A DNA stretch of 64,000 nucleotides from Pseudomonadota bacterium (GTDB lineage Bacteria > Pseudomonadota > Gammaproteobacteria > Steroidobacterales > Steroidobacteraceae): NCBI GenBank assembly GCA_021805275.1, contig JAJZFQ010000178.1, positions 124,001-188,000 on the forward strand. The letters run 5' to 3'. Below, piece after piece: positions 22,249 through 31,305 of the stretch. Each line of letters opens with the position of its first letter. The first letter of the stretch is position 1. The notes beneath the pieces were generated by a model. The model had not been told where the DNA came from, made no database searches, and saw nothing but the letters and a program-made list of their open reading frames with translations. The translations under genes were made by a program, and so were the position numbers.

Positions 22249-23263
22249 CGGGCGGCTCGCCGCCTGGGGCATCACCTGGGCGATCAGTGGCGCGGTCGCG
22301 CTTGCCGGCCAGCCGGCGGCGTGGCTCGAGCGCATGAATCACGCGCTCAACACGCTGAACTACGAAGGCACCTTCGCCCACTGGGTGGGCGGGCAGGTGC
22401 AGATGCTGAAGATCATTCACCGCCTCAAGGACGGGGTGGTCGCCGAGCGGCTCGAGTCCCTCGATGGCTCCGGACGGGAGTTCATCCGCACCGGCTCGCA
22501 GGTGACGTGCTACCTGCCTGACAAGCGTGTCGTGCTGGTCGAGCGCATCCCCTCCAGCAGCTCGCTGATCGGAGCGCTGCCGGCGCTGAACCGGCAGACC
22601 GAGCGCTTCTATGCGCTGCACGAGGGCGCGCAGGTGCGCATCGACCGGCACCTGACCCGGCTCATCACGGTCATGCCGCGCGACCAGTACCGCTACGGCT
22701 ACCGGCTGTGGATCGACCGGGCCGGCATGCCGCTGAAGATCCAGCTGTGGGACGCGCGCGACGGCGGTCACGTCATCGAGGAGATCGTCTTCGCCACCCT
22801 CAAGATCGATCGGTCCATTCCCGATGCGGCCTTCCAGCCGCACCTCTCGACGGTGGGCTATCGCTGGCTGCGCAATACGGCCGTCCCGCCCAAGAGCAGC
22901 GCGCTGGTCTGGAACGCGCTGTGGCTGCCGCCGGGCTTTCACATGGCGACCCACGTGGCCCAGAGCCTGCCGGGGGCGCGCGGACCGGTGGAGCATTTGG
23001 TGTATACGGACGGGCTGGCCTCGGTGTCGGTGTTCGTCTCGCGGCCGGCGCGGGCCGATGCGGCCCATCCCCCGGCGGTGGAGTCGGCGCACATGGGCGC
23101 CTCCTACGTGTTCTCGACGTTCGTCGACGGCCACCGCGTGACCGCGGTGGGCGAGGCGCCGGCGCGCACCGTGCGCTCGATCGCCGACTCGGTACGGGCC
23201 CAGCGGGCCGGCTACGCCTCCCTCCCGGGCGTTCCGTTGGGCCACTCGGGGGCCCCGCCGTGA
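22220..23263 (+). CDS. rseB: Sigma-E regulatory protein RseB/MucB
   Basis: Periplasmic protein that shields RseA from cleavage and senses mislocalised lipoproteins. It is 347 residues, with an Arg-containing N-terminus and a signal-like hydrophobic segment (about 13-30, ending near ALAGQPA). MNHALNTLNYEGTFAHW opens the MucB/RseB N-terminal domain, which has a lipoprotein-carrier fold. LWLPPGFHM and VYTDGLASVSVF belong to the C-terminal domain. An ATG at 22226 is an alternative start. The mucD protease gene that often follows is missing here. Confidence 0.92.
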   Translation: MAMRHRLPASGRLAAWGITWAISGAVALAGQPAAWLERMNHALNTLNYEGTFAHWVGGQVQMLKIIHRLKDGVVAERLESLDGSGREFIRTGSQVTCYLPDKRVVLVERIPSSSSLIGALPALNRQTERFYALHEGAQVRIDRHLTRLITVMPRDQYRYGYRLWIDRAGMPLKIQLWDARDGGHVIEEIVFATLKIDRSIPDAAFQPHLSTVGYRWLRNTAVPPKSSALVWNALWLPPGFHMATHVAQSLPGARGPVEHLVYTDGLASVSVFVSRPARADAAHPPAVESAHMGASYVFSTFVDGHRVTAVGEAPARTVRSIADSVRAQRAGYASLPGVPLGHSGAPP

Positions 23264-23508
23264 GCGCCGTGACTTTGCGGCTGGTGAGCCGGCGGGACTG
23301 CCCGCTCTGCGATGAGATGCACGCGGCGCTGCTCGCATTCGGCCGCGAGGTTCCGTTGCCGCCCGTGGAACTCATCGACGTCGACAGCGACCCGCAGCTG
23401 CAGAGCCGCTACGGGCTGCAGGTGCCGGTGCTGCTGCTCGGGGAGGAACTGGTCTGCCGGTTCCACTTCAGCGGCGAGGCGCTGCGGCGGCGATTGGCGC
23501 TGCGCTGA
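23260..23508 (+). CDS. Glutaredoxin-family (DUF836) thioredoxin-fold protein
   Basis: 82 residues from a GTG that overlaps the rseB stop (GTGA). [16 protein letters not shown] is a thioredoxin-fold active-site helix with CPLC, and [11 protein letters not shown] has the cis-Pro expected of the fold. Proteins of this kind often lie between the sigma-E operon and lepA in gammaproteobacteria. The redox partner is unknown. Confidence 0.85.
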   Translation: MSAVTLRLVSRRDCPLCDEMHAALLAFGREVPLPPVELIDVDSDPQLQSRYGLQVPVLLLGEELVCRFHFSGEALRRRLALR

Positions 23509-23537
23509 GGGCCCGCAGCCCCGGCCCGCAGGTAGGG

Positions 23538-23566
23538 CTCAATCCGGACCGTCCAACAGGTATAAT
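23538..23566 (+). promoter_or_regulatory. Housekeeping promoter candidate for lepA
   Basis: A perfect TATAAT (23561-23566) lies 48 bp before the lepA ATG, with a weak CTCAAT 17 bp further upstream as -35. It is the best sigma-70-type -10 box I found and would separate the lepA-lepB series from the sigma-E operon. Confidence 0.5.
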
Positions 23567-23614
23567 CCGCCCGCCGCTGACAATCTGGCGCGGCGGAGAA
23601 CGCGGCCCGGATTC

Positions 23615-25408
23615 ATGCGGCTTATACGTAATTTTTGCATCATCGCTCATGTCGATCACGGCAAGTCCACGCTCGCCGATCGATTCATCCAGGTCTGCCG
23701 CGGGCTCGAGGAGCGCGAGATGCACTCCCAGGTGCTCGACTCCATGGACCTGGAGCGGGAACGGGGCATCACCATCAAGGCGCAGAGCGTCACGCTCTAC
23801 TACGACGCCGACGACGGCCAGCGCTACCAGCTGAACATGATCGACACCCCGGGGCACGTGGATTTCTCCTACGAGGTGTCCCGTTCGCTGGCGGCCTGCG
23901 ACGGCGCGCTGCTCGTGGTGGATGCTTCCCAGGGCGTCGAGGCGCAGAGCGTCGCGAACTGCTATACGGCGCTCGAACAGGGCCTGGAGGTGGTGCCGGT
24001 CATCAACAAGATCGATCTGCCCTCGGCCGACCCGGAACGCGTGATCCACGAGATCGAGGAGATCATCGGCATCGAGGCCGGCGATGCGCTGCGCGTCAGC
24101 GCCAAGACCGGCGAGGGCGTCAAGGCACTGCTCGAGGCGCTGATCCGGCGCATTCCCGCGCCGCGCGGGGACCCGGAGGCGCCCCTGCAGGCGCTCATCG
24201 TCGATTCCTGGTTCGACAACTACGTGGGCGTCGTCTCGCTGGTGCGCGTGGTCAACGGTCGCCTCGCCACCGGGGAGAAGATCCGCGTGATCTCCACGGG
24301 GCGGGCGCACAACGTCGATCGGCTCGGGCGCTTCACGCCGAAGCCGGTGGTCGAGCAGCGCCTGGGGACCGGCGACGTCGGGTTCATCGTCGCGGGGATC
24401 AAGGAGATCGACGGCGCGCCCGTTGGCGACACCATTACGCTCGAGAGCCGGCCGGCGCATACGGCGCTGCCGGGCTTCCGGCAGATCAAGCCGCGGGTGT
24501 TCGCGGGCCTGTTCCCGGTGAACTCCGAGGACTACGAGAACTTCCGCGACGCGCTGGCGAAGCTGCGCCTGAACGACTCGGCGCTGCACTACGAGCCGGA
24601 GGTCTCCGGGGCGCTCGGGTTCGGTTTCCGCTGCGGCTTCCTCGGGCTGCTGCACATGGACATCGTGCAAGAGCGGCTCGAGCGCGAATATCACCTGGAC
24701 CTGGTCACCAGCGCCCCGACGGTGATCTACGAGGTCGCGCGCACCGACGGCAAGGTGCAGTCCGTCGACAACCCGGCCAAGCTTCCCCCGCTCAACGAGA
24801 TCGATGAGATCCGCGAACCGATCATCACCGCAAACATCCTCGTGCCGCCCGATCACGTCGGCTCGGTGCTGCAGCTGTGCACCGAGAAGCGCGGTGCGCA
24901 GAAGAAGATGCTCTACCTCGGCACGCAGGTCTCGCTGCAGTACGAGCTGCCGCTGGCCGAGGTGGTGCTCGATTTCTTCGACCGGTTGAAGTCGGTGAGC
25001 CGCGGCTACGCCTCCTTCGACTATGAGTTCTCGCACTTCCAGGCCGCGCCGCTCGTGAAGCTCGACATCCTGATCAACGGCGAGCGGATCGATGCGCTCT
25101 CGATCATCGTGCACCGCGACAACGCCTATCAGCGCGGCCGCGAGCTGGTGGACAAGATGCACGAGCTGATCCCGCGGCAGATGTTCGAGGTCGCCGTGCA
25201 GGCGGCGATCGGCAGCGCGGTCATCGCGCGTGCCACGGTCAAGGCGCTGCGCAAGAACGTGCTCGCCAAGTGCTACGGCGGGGACATCAGCCGCAAGCGC
25301 AAGCTGCTCGAGAAACAGAAAGAGGGCAAGAAGCGCATGAAGCAGCTCGGCCGGGTCGAGATCCCGCAGGAAGCGTTCCTTGCCGTGCTCAAAGTGGGCC
25401 GCAAGTAG
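23615..25408 (+). CDS. lepA: Elongation factor 4 (LepA)
   Basis: Ribosome-bound GTPase that affects initiation and back-translocation. The ATG at 23615 gives 597 residues. [19 protein letters not shown] is G1, [12 protein letters not shown] is G3 and NKIDLPSAD is G4. The LepA-specific C-terminal domain ends ...[19 protein letters not shown], with [14 protein letters not shown]. The frame is open upstream through the glutaredoxin gene, but the protein clearly starts at MRLIRNF. It is followed by lepB after 110 bp containing a GGCGGC/GCCGCC hairpin (25450-25464). Confidence 0.98.
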   Translation: MRLIRNFCIIAHVDHGKSTLADRFIQVCRGLEEREMHSQVLDSMDLERERGITIKAQSVTLYYDADDGQRYQLNMIDTPGHVDFSYEVSRSLAACDGALLVVDASQGVEAQSVANCYTALEQGLEVVPVINKIDLPSADPERVIHEIEEIIGIEAGDALRVSAKTGEGVKALLEALIRRIPAPRGDPEAPLQALIVDSWFDNYVGVVSLVRVVNGRLATGEKIRVISTGRAHNVDRLGRFTPKPVVEQRLGTGDVGFIVAGIKEIDGAPVGDTITLESRPAHTALPGFRQIKPRVFAGLFPVNSEDYENFRDALAKLRLNDSALHYEPEVSGALGFGFRCGFLGLLHMDIVQERLEREYHLDLVTSAPTVIYEVARTDGKVQSVDNPAKLPPLNEIDEIREPIITANILVPPDHVGSVLQLCTEKRGAQKKMLYLGTQVSLQYELPLAEVVLDFFDRLKSVSRGYASFDYEFSHFQAAPLVKLDILINGERIDALSIIVHRDNAYQRGRELVDKMHELIPRQMFEVAVQAAIGSAVIARATVKALRKNVLAKCYGGDISRKRKLLEKQKEGKKRMKQLGRVEIPQEAFLAVLKVGRK

Positions 25409-25518
25409 CGCACCGGTCCGATGTTCCGCGCGACCCGTCCCTCACCGCAGGCGGCGATGCCGCCGCTCACGCGCCCCGGCGCGACCGTTGCCCGCCTCAC
25501 TGTGTGCCTGGAGTTCAC

Positions 25519-26610
25519 ATGCCCTCGTTCGTGATGCAGCTGATCGTCTTTCTCGCCTGGCTGGCGATCCCGGTGGGCGTGCTGTGCGTGGTCGATGACT
25601 GGCTGTACCGGCCACGGCGCGTGCTGGCAGCCGAGCCGCCGCCCGATCCGCCGTTCATCGCGCTGTGTTATCGGGTGCTGCCGGTGCTGCTGGTCGCGGT
25701 GGTGGTGCGCCTGCTGCTCGCCGCGGCAGTCAACTTCAGCGCCGTGCTGCTCATCATCTGCGCCGTGACGGGCATCGTGTGGCTGATCGACGCCAGCGTG
25801 CTCGCCCGGCGGCGCCTGGCGCTGGCGCGGGCCGCGGGCCGCGATCCGGCCGAGCTGCCCGAGCCGGTCACCGTCGATTACGCGCGCAGCTTCTTTCCGG
25901 TGGCGCTCGCGGTGATCGTGGTGCGCACCTTCATCGTCGAGCCGTTCCGTATCCCCTCCGACTCGATGATGCCGACGCTGCTCGACGGGGATTTCATCGT
26001 GGTGGAGAAGTTTCCCTACGGGCTGCGCCTGCCGGTGACCCACACCAAGATCCTCGGTACCGGCGAGCCGCACCGCGGGGATGTGGTGGTGTTCCGCCCG
26101 CCGCTGCATCCGACGCAGGACTGGATCAAGCGCGTGGTGGGACTGCCGGGCGATCACGTGGTGGTGCACGATGACCGCCTGACCATCAACGGCAAGCCGA
26201 TTCCCCTCAATGTGACCGGCACCTACCACGACGGGTGCTACCAGAACATGCAGCTCGCGACCGAGGATCTCGGCACGCATGTGCACCAGGTGCTGCTGTG
26301 CCCGGTGCCTCTCGTGGTCACCCTGGATCCGCTGCCGGGTTGTCCGCGCTCGGATGCGCGCGGTTACATCTGCGGGGGGCAACCGCCGCCGGATGCGTTC
26401 GTGCTGAGCAAGAAGGGACTCGACGCCACGGTGCCGCCGGGGGAATATGTCATGATTGGTGACAACCGCGACAACAGTGACGACAGCCGGTTCTGGGGTT
26501 TCGTGCCGGAGCAGGACTTGGTCGGCAAGGCGACCTATATCTGGTTCAATTGGGACATCCATCGTAAGGGCGGACCGATCTGGAGTCGGATCGGCATGAA
26601 GATCAAGTGA
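25519..26610 (+). CDS. lepB: Signal peptidase I
   Basis: Inner-membrane serine protease that removes signal peptides. The ATG at 25519 gives 363 residues, somewhat longer than E. coli LepB (324). Catalytic Ser149 is in RIPSDSMMPTL and Lys204 in DWIKRVVGLPGD. GDNRDNSDDSRFWGFVP is box E. The N-terminal part shows up to four hydrophobic segments (about 3-25, 50-72, 74-93, 124-137), more than the two of E. coli. The lepA-lepB-DUF4845-rnc-era-recO-pdxJ-acpS order is conserved in relatives. Confidence 0.97.
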   Translation: MPSFVMQLIVFLAWLAIPVGVLCVVDDWLYRPRRVLAAEPPPDPPFIALCYRVLPVLLVAVVVRLLLAAAVNFSAVLLIICAVTGIVWLIDASVLARRRLALARAAGRDPAELPEPVTVDYARSFFPVALAVIVVRTFIVEPFRIPSDSMMPTLLDGDFIVVEKFPYGLRLPVTHTKILGTGEPHRGDVVVFRPPLHPTQDWIKRVVGLPGDHVVVHDDRLTINGKPIPLNVTGTYHDGCYQNMQLATEDLGTHVHQVLLCPVPLVVTLDPLPGCPRSDARGYICGGQPPPDAFVLSKKGLDATVPPGEYVMIGDNRDNSDDSRFWGFVPEQDLVGKATYIWFNWDIHRKGGPIWSRIGMKIK

Positions 26611-26624
26611 CGGAGGGTGTGGCG

Positions 26625-26993
26625 ATGCGTCGAGAACGCGGAATCACTCTGATCGGCTGGCTGGTGCTGCTGACACCGTTCGCCATCTGCCTGTATGCCG
26701 GGATGCGCCTGGCGCCGGTGTACCTGAACTATCTGAAGGTCTCGCGAACGCTGCAGGAGCTGCCCGGGCAGTTCCAGACCGGCGGGGCGAGCGTGTTCAG
26801 CATCCAGGCGGCGATCTCGCGCCACTTCGAGGTCGACAGCGTCAACTATCCGACCGTGCGCGACATCTCCATCCAGCGCTCGGGGGCGGGCTACCAGGTG
26901 CAGGCGGCCTACTACGACTACGCGCCGCTGTTCGCGCACATCACGCTGCGCGTGGAGTTCGACAAGTCGGTGCTCGTGAACGGCGGTGGATAG
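26625..26993 (+). CDS. DUF4845 membrane-anchored protein
   Basis: 122 residues. The ATG at 26625 is chosen because GGAGG at 26612-26616 is well spaced before it; a GTG at 26607 overlapping the lepB stop is less likely. GITLIGWLVLLTPFAICLYA forms one N-terminal transmembrane segment of the type seen at type IV pilin-like N-termini. The rest is a small periplasmic domain. The family is conserved between lepB and rnc in many gammaproteobacteria and has no known function. Confidence 0.9.
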   Translation: MRRERGITLIGWLVLLTPFAICLYAGMRLAPVYLNYLKVSRTLQELPGQFQTGGASVFSIQAAISRHFEVDSVNYPTVRDISIQRSGAGYQVQAAYYDYAPLFAHITLRVEFDKSVLVNGGG

Positions 26994-27690
26994 CGCGCAG
27001 TGGCCCGAGCGCTGGCTGCGCACGCAGCTCGAGTACGCACCGCGCGACCTGACGCTGTTCCGTGCCGCGCTCACGCACCGCAGCGCGGCCGGTCCGAATA
27101 ACGAGCGGCTGGAGTTCCTCGGCGACGCGGTGCTGAACCTGGTGGTGGCGCGCGACCTGTACCGGTGCTTCCCCTCGGCCAGCGAGGGCGACCTCAGCCG
27201 GCTGCGAGCCCGGCTGGTCAGTGCCGAGCCTCTGGCCGAGGTGGCCGCGGAGCTCGGACTCGGGGAGGTGCTGCAGCTCGGCCCCGGGGAGCTCAAAAGT
27301 GGCGGGTTCCGCCGCCAGTCCATCCTCGCCGATGCCTTCGAGGCGCTCTGTGGGGCGGTGTTCCTCGATGCCGGGCTCGAGGCGGCCGAGGCGCTGATCC
27401 TGCGCCGCCTCGCCGCTCGCGTGGCGGCGCTGCCTGCCCCGCAGGCGCTGAAGGATCCCAAGACGCGCCTGCAGGAGCACCTGCAATCACGCTCCCTCGC
27501 GCTTCCGGTCTACACTGTGCAGGACGTCGAAGGCGAGCCGCATGCGCAGACCTTCGAGGTGCGCTGCGCGGTGCCGAGTCTGTCCCTGAGCGCGCGCGGG
27601 CGGGGTTCGAGCCGCCGCCGCGCCGAGCAGGAAGCGGCCGAACAAATTCTGGAGATGCTCTCTGAGCGAGTCGATGAGTCTCAGCGCTGA
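26986..27690 (+). CDS. rnc: Ribonuclease III
   Basis: Cuts double-stranded RNA in rRNA and mRNA processing. The GTG at 26986 overlaps the DUF4845 gene by 8 bp and gives 234 residues. NERLEFLGDAVLNLVVA is the catalytic signature. The second acidic pair is in LADAFEALCGAVFLD. The C-terminal dsRNA-binding domain (about 155-225) ends GRGSSRRRAEQEAAEQIL. It overlaps era by 17 bp. Confidence 0.97.
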   Translation: MDSAQWPERWLRTQLEYAPRDLTLFRAALTHRSAAGPNNERLEFLGDAVLNLVVARDLYRCFPSASEGDLSRLRARLVSAEPLAEVAAELGLGEVLQLGPGELKSGGFRRQSILADAFEALCGAVFLDAGLEAAEALILRRLAARVAALPAPQALKDPKTRLQEHLQSRSLALPVYTVQDVEGEPHAQTFEVRCAVPSLSLSARGRGSSRRRAEQEAAEQILEMLSERVDESQR

Positions 27691-28588
27691 TTCCCCCGCG
27701 CCGCTGCTGCGCTGCGGGTTCGCCGCGCTCGTGGGGCGCCCGAACGTCGGCAAGTCGACGCTCATCAACGCCCTGGTGGGCACCAAGGTGAGCATCGTCA
27801 CACCGCGGCCGCAGACCACCCGGCACCGCATCCTGGGGCTGGTGCAGCGCCCCGATGCGCAGATCGCTTTCCTCGACACCCCCGGACTGCACCACCGCGC
27901 GCAGCGCGCCTTGAACAAGGCCATGAACCGCACCGCATCGTCGGCGCTCGCCGATGCCGACATCGCGGTGCTGGTGGTCGAGGCGCTGAGGTGGACCGCC
28001 GAGGACGCCCTCGCGCTTGAGCGTATCGGGCGTTCGGGGCGGCCGGCGGTCGCGGTGGTGAACAAGGTCGACCGGGTGCACCCGCGCGAGCGGCTCCTGC
28101 CGTATCTGGCCGAGCTCGGCGAGCGCCACCCGTTCCGTGCCCTGGTGCCGATCTCGGCCCTGAAGTCCAATGGACTCGAGCCGCTGCTCAAGGTCATCGC
28201 CGAGGCTCTGCCGCTGTCCCCGCCGCTGTTCGATCGCGACACGCTCACCGACCGCAGCGAGGCGTTCCGCATCGCCGAGACGGTGCGCGAGAAGCTCACC
28301 TTGGAGCTGAACCAGGAGGTGCCCTACGGTATCGCCGTGGCCATCGAGCGCATGGCCGAGGAGGACGGGCAGCTGGTCGTGGATGCGGCCATCTGGGTCG
28401 ACCGCGAGGGCCAGAAGCCGATCGTGATCGGCGCCGGTGGGGAGCGGCTGAAGCGGGTCGGCACCGCCGCGCGCCGCACGCTGAATGCCCTGCTCGGACG
28501 GAGATTGCACCTGCGCCTGTGGGTCCGGGTGCGCGAGCACTGGGCCGACAGCGCCCGGGCGCTGAAGGAACTGGACCTCGAGTCGTGA
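27674..28588 (+). CDS. era: GTPase Era
   Basis: Binds 16S rRNA near its 3' end and couples 30S maturation to cell growth. It is 304 residues. GRPNVGKSTLINAL is G1, DTPGLH is G3 and VNKVDR is G4. The C-terminal KH domain has VIGAGGERLKRVG. It lies inside the rnc-era-recO overlap chain: 17 bp with rnc, 4 bp with recO (GTGA at 28585). Confidence 0.98.
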   Translation: MSLSADSPAPLLRCGFAALVGRPNVGKSTLINALVGTKVSIVTPRPQTTRHRILGLVQRPDAQIAFLDTPGLHHRAQRALNKAMNRTASSALADADIAVLVVEALRWTAEDALALERIGRSGRPAVAVVNKVDRVHPRERLLPYLAELGERHPFRALVPISALKSNGLEPLLKVIAEALPLSPPLFDRDTLTDRSEAFRIAETVREKLTLELNQEVPYGIAVAIERMAEEDGQLVVDAAIWVDREGQKPIVIGAGGERLKRVGTAARRTLNALLGRRLHLRLWVRVREHWADSARALKELDLES

Positions 28589-29337
28589 GCGCTCAGGCCC
28601 GTCGGGTGCTGCTCGCGCCGGGCTACCTGCTGCATCACCGCCCGTACCGCGAGACCGGTCGGATCCTCGAGGTGCTGGTGCGCGAGCACGGGCGCCTGAC
28701 GCTGTTCGCGCGCGGGGTGCGCGGACCAAAGGCACGCCTCGCCGCGGCGCTACAGCCCTTCCAGCCGCTGCTGCTGTCGTTCGTGCTCGGGCGCGAGGCG
28801 GGCCAGCTCACCGGCGCGGAGTGCCTCGCGCCCGGTCCGGCGCTGCCCGCCGCGAACGTGATGAGCGCGTTCTATCTCAACGAGCTGCTGCTGAAGCTGA
28901 CGCTGAGGCATGATGCGGCCCCGGAGCTCTACGACGTGTACGCGGCGAGCCTGGAGCGGCTGCGCGAGGTGGGCGAGACGGAGGCGGCACTGCGGCAGTT
29001 CGAGCTCGCGCTGCTCGGCGGGGTCGGCTACGGGCTCGAGCTCGCCGTCGAGTCCGGTGGGGCGCCGATCGAGCGCGCGGGGTTCTACCGCTTCCGGCCG
29101 GCGCAGGGTCTGTACCGGGTCCGCGAGGATGAGCCCGGGGCGCTCGCGGGCGAGTCGCTGCGCGCGCTCGCGACGGGCGATCTGGCCGCGGCGCGCACGC
29201 GCGCGGACGCGCGGGCGCTGCTCTCGGCGGCGCTCGCGGAGTGCCTGGAGGGCCGGGAACTGACCACCCGCCGGGTGGCTCGGGCGGTGCACCGGGGGTC
29301 GCATCCGGCGCGTCCGTACGGGAAAATGTTCGACTGA
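28585..29337 (+). CDS. recO: DNA repair protein RecO
   Basis: Loads RecA on SSB-coated DNA together with RecR. The GTG at 28585 gives 250 residues, the usual size. The N-terminal OB fold reads [20 protein letters not shown] and [17 protein letters not shown]. The helical C-terminal domain includes [19 protein letters not shown] small GCCCCG/CGGGGC hairpin (29338-29352) directly follows the stop. Confidence 0.95.
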   Translation: MSAQARRVLLAPGYLLHHRPYRETGRILEVLVREHGRLTLFARGVRGPKARLAAALQPFQPLLLSFVLGREAGQLTGAECLAPGPALPAANVMSAFYLNELLLKLTLRHDAAPELYDVYAASLERLREVGETEAALRQFELALLGGVGYGLELAVESGGAPIERAGFYRFRPAQGLYRVREDEPGALAGESLRALATGDLAAARTRADARALLSAALAECLEGRELTTRRVARAVHRGSHPARPYGKMFD

Positions 29338-29375
29338 GCCCCGATCCGGGGCGAAACACACGCGCGGAGAGCACC

Positions 29376-30110
29376 GTGTCCCATTCCTCGATCGCGCTCG
29401 GCGTGAACATCGACCACATCGCCACCGTGCGTCAGGCCCGGCGCGGGCGCGATCCCGATCCGGTGCACGCGGCGCTCGAGGCCGAAATGGCCGGCGCCGA
29501 CGGCATCACGCTGCATCTGCGCGAGGATCGCCGGCACATCCAGGACGCGGACGTGCGCACCCTGCGCGGCCTGCTGACGATCCCGATGAACCTCGAGATG
29601 GCCGTCACGGGGGAGATGATCGAATTCGCCTGCGCGGTGCGGCCGGCGCACTGCTGTCTGGTACCGGAGAAGCGTCAGGAGCTGACCACCGAGGGCGGAC
29701 TCGACGTTGCCGCTCAGCCCGCGCCGGTGCGCGAGGCGATCGAGCGGCTCGGCGCACACGGCGTGCGGGTGTCGTTGTTCATCGATCCGCAGCCGCAGCA
29801 GATCGAGGCGAGCGCGCGCGCCGGAGCGCCGGCCATTGAGCTGCACACCGGCACGTATGCGCAGGCGAGCGGCACCACCGCGGCGCGCGAGCTCGAGCGG
29901 CTCGCCAGTGCGGCACGACTGGCGGCGCGGCTCGGACTTCAGGTGCATGCCGGTCACGGGCTCGATTACCACAACGTGCAGCCGGTCGCGGCGATCGCAG
30001 AGATCGTCGAACTCAACATTGGGCACGCCATTGTGGCGCGAGCTGTATTCCACGGGCTGCCCGCGGCCGTGCGCGAGATGCGTGCATTGATGACGGCCGC
30101 GCGCGCATGA
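29376..30110 (+). CDS. pdxJ: Pyridoxine 5'-phosphate synthase
   Basis: Closes the pyridine ring in DXP-dependent vitamin B6 synthesis. The GTG at 29376 is preceded by GGAGA (29366-29370) and gives 244 residues. [17 protein letters not shown] is the family start, [16 protein letters not shown] the phosphate-binding region and [12 protein letters not shown] the C-terminal signature with its catalytic His. It overlaps acpS by 4 bp, the classic pdxJ-acpS pairing. Confidence 0.97.
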   Translation: MSHSSIALGVNIDHIATVRQARRGRDPDPVHAALEAEMAGADGITLHLREDRRHIQDADVRTLRGLLTIPMNLEMAVTGEMIEFACAVRPAHCCLVPEKRQELTTEGGLDVAAQPAPVREAIERLGAHGVRVSLFIDPQPQQIEASARAGAPAIELHTGTYAQASGTTAARELERLASAARLAARLGLQVHAGHGLDYHNVQPVAAIAEIVELNIGHAIVARAVFHGLPAAVREMRALMTAARA

Positions 30111-30490
30111 TCTTCGGCATCGGCATCGATGTGCTCAGAGCCGAGCGCATCGACGGGGTGCTCGAGCGCCACGGGGAGCGGTTCATCGAGCGGCTGCTGA
30201 TGCCCGAGGAGCGCTCGCAGCTCGAGCGCACGCAGCGCCCGCGGCGCTTTCTCGCCATGCGTTTCGCGGCCAAGGAGGCCATCGTCAAGGCGATGGGCAC
30301 CGGGTTTGCCAACGGTGTGTGGATCCGCGACGTCGGCATCGTCCAGAACCGGCTCGGCAGGCCCGAGGTGGTCTACTCGCAGCGCGGCGAGCAGGTGCGC
30401 CGCGCGCTCGGCATCGGCGAAGGCCACGTGACGCTCACCGACGAGGCGGGGCTGGTCGTGGCGGTGGCGGTGCTGCTCAGGGCACAATAG
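30107..30490 (+). CDS. acpS: Holo-[acyl-carrier-protein] synthase
   Basis: Transfers 4'-phosphopantetheine from CoA to acyl carrier protein. It is 127 residues. [12 protein letters not shown] carries the metal-binding Asp8 and [14 protein letters not shown] the conserved Lys-Glu pair. The stop overlaps a possible GTG start (30490) of the next gene. Confidence 0.96.
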   Translation: MIFGIGIDVLRAERIDGVLERHGERFIERLLMPEERSQLERTQRPRRFLAMRFAAKEAIVKAMGTGFANGVWIRDVGIVQNRLGRPEVVYSQRGEQVRRALGIGEGHVTLTDEAGLVVAVAVLLRAQ

Positions 30491-30519
30491 TGCGCGCCGC
30501 GCGCGCGTCACGGGGAAGT

Positions 30520-31305
30520 GTGGGCTTGATCAATTGTCTGGTATTCGACATCGAGACCGTGCCGGATGTGGCGCTCGGGCGGCGGCTGTACGGGCTCGAG
30601 GGCCTCAGCGAGGCCGCCGTCGCCAAGGCCATGTACTCACTGCGCCGCCAGGCGTCGGGCTCGGAGTTCCTCTCGCACGAGCAGCACCGGATCGTGGCCA
30701 TTTCCTGCGTGCTGCGCCGGGGCGACACGCTGAAGGTGTGGAGCCTCGGCGATGAGCACTCCCCGGAGCGCGAGCTGATCGAGCGGTTCTTCGACGGCCT
30801 CGAGCGCTTCTGCCCGGAGCTGGTGTCGTGGAACGGCTCGGGCTTCGATCTGCCGGTGCTGAACTACCGCGCGCTCGCCGCCGGGCTGCAGGCGCACCGT
30901 TATTGGGAGACCGGCGAGTCCGACCCGGCCTTCCGCTACAACAACTATCTCAGCCGCTTTCACTGGCGCCACATCGACCTGATGGACGTGCTCTCGGGGT
31001 TCCAGGGACGCGGGCGGGTCTCCCTCGAGCACATCGCGCAGCTGCTCGGCCTGCCGGGCAAGCTCGGCTTCTCCGGTGCGCAGGTCTGGGACGCCTACCA
31101 GGCCGGGGACCTTGCCGGCATCCGCCGCTACTGCGAGACCGACGTGCTCAACACCTACCTGGTGTACCTGCGTTTCGAGCTGCTGCGCGGGCGGCTCACC
31201 GCCGCGGCGCACGAGGCCGAGCTCGAGCGGGTGCGCGCGCTGCTGCGCGCCGGCGAGGAGCCGCACTTCGGGCAGTTCCTGCGCGCCTGGGAGACCCCCG
31301 CATGA
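30520..31305 (+). CDS. Predicted 3'-5' exonuclease, PolB-like DEDDy fold
   Basis: 261 residues from GTG 30520. The start is uncertain, since TTG 30526 (better spaced from GGGGA at 30512-30516) and GTG 30490 are alternatives. Exo I is FDIETVPD, Exo II VSWNGSGFDLPVLNYR and Exo III RYCETDVLNTYLVYLRF. These are the acidic residues of the B-family polymerase proofreading domain, here stand-alone. The substrate and pathway are unknown. It overlaps rlmD by 4 bp, so the two are likely co-expressed. Confidence 0.85.
   Translation: MGLINCLVFDIETVPDVALGRRLYGLEGLSEAAVAKAMYSLRRQASGSEFLSHEQHRIVAISCVLRRGDTLKVWSLGDEHSPERELIERFFDGLERFCPELVSWNGSGFDLPVLNYRALAAGLQAHRYWETGESDPAFRYNNYLSRFHWRHIDLMDVLSGFQGRGRVSLEHIAQLLGLPGKLGFSGAQVWDAYQAGDLAGIRRYCETDVLNTYLVYLRFELLRGRLTAAAHEAELERVRALLRAGEEPHFGQFLRAWETPA

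Noticed and set aside
23468..25162. 564-codon open frame on the minus strand opposite lepA
   Set aside because: Shadow of lepA; no plausible product.
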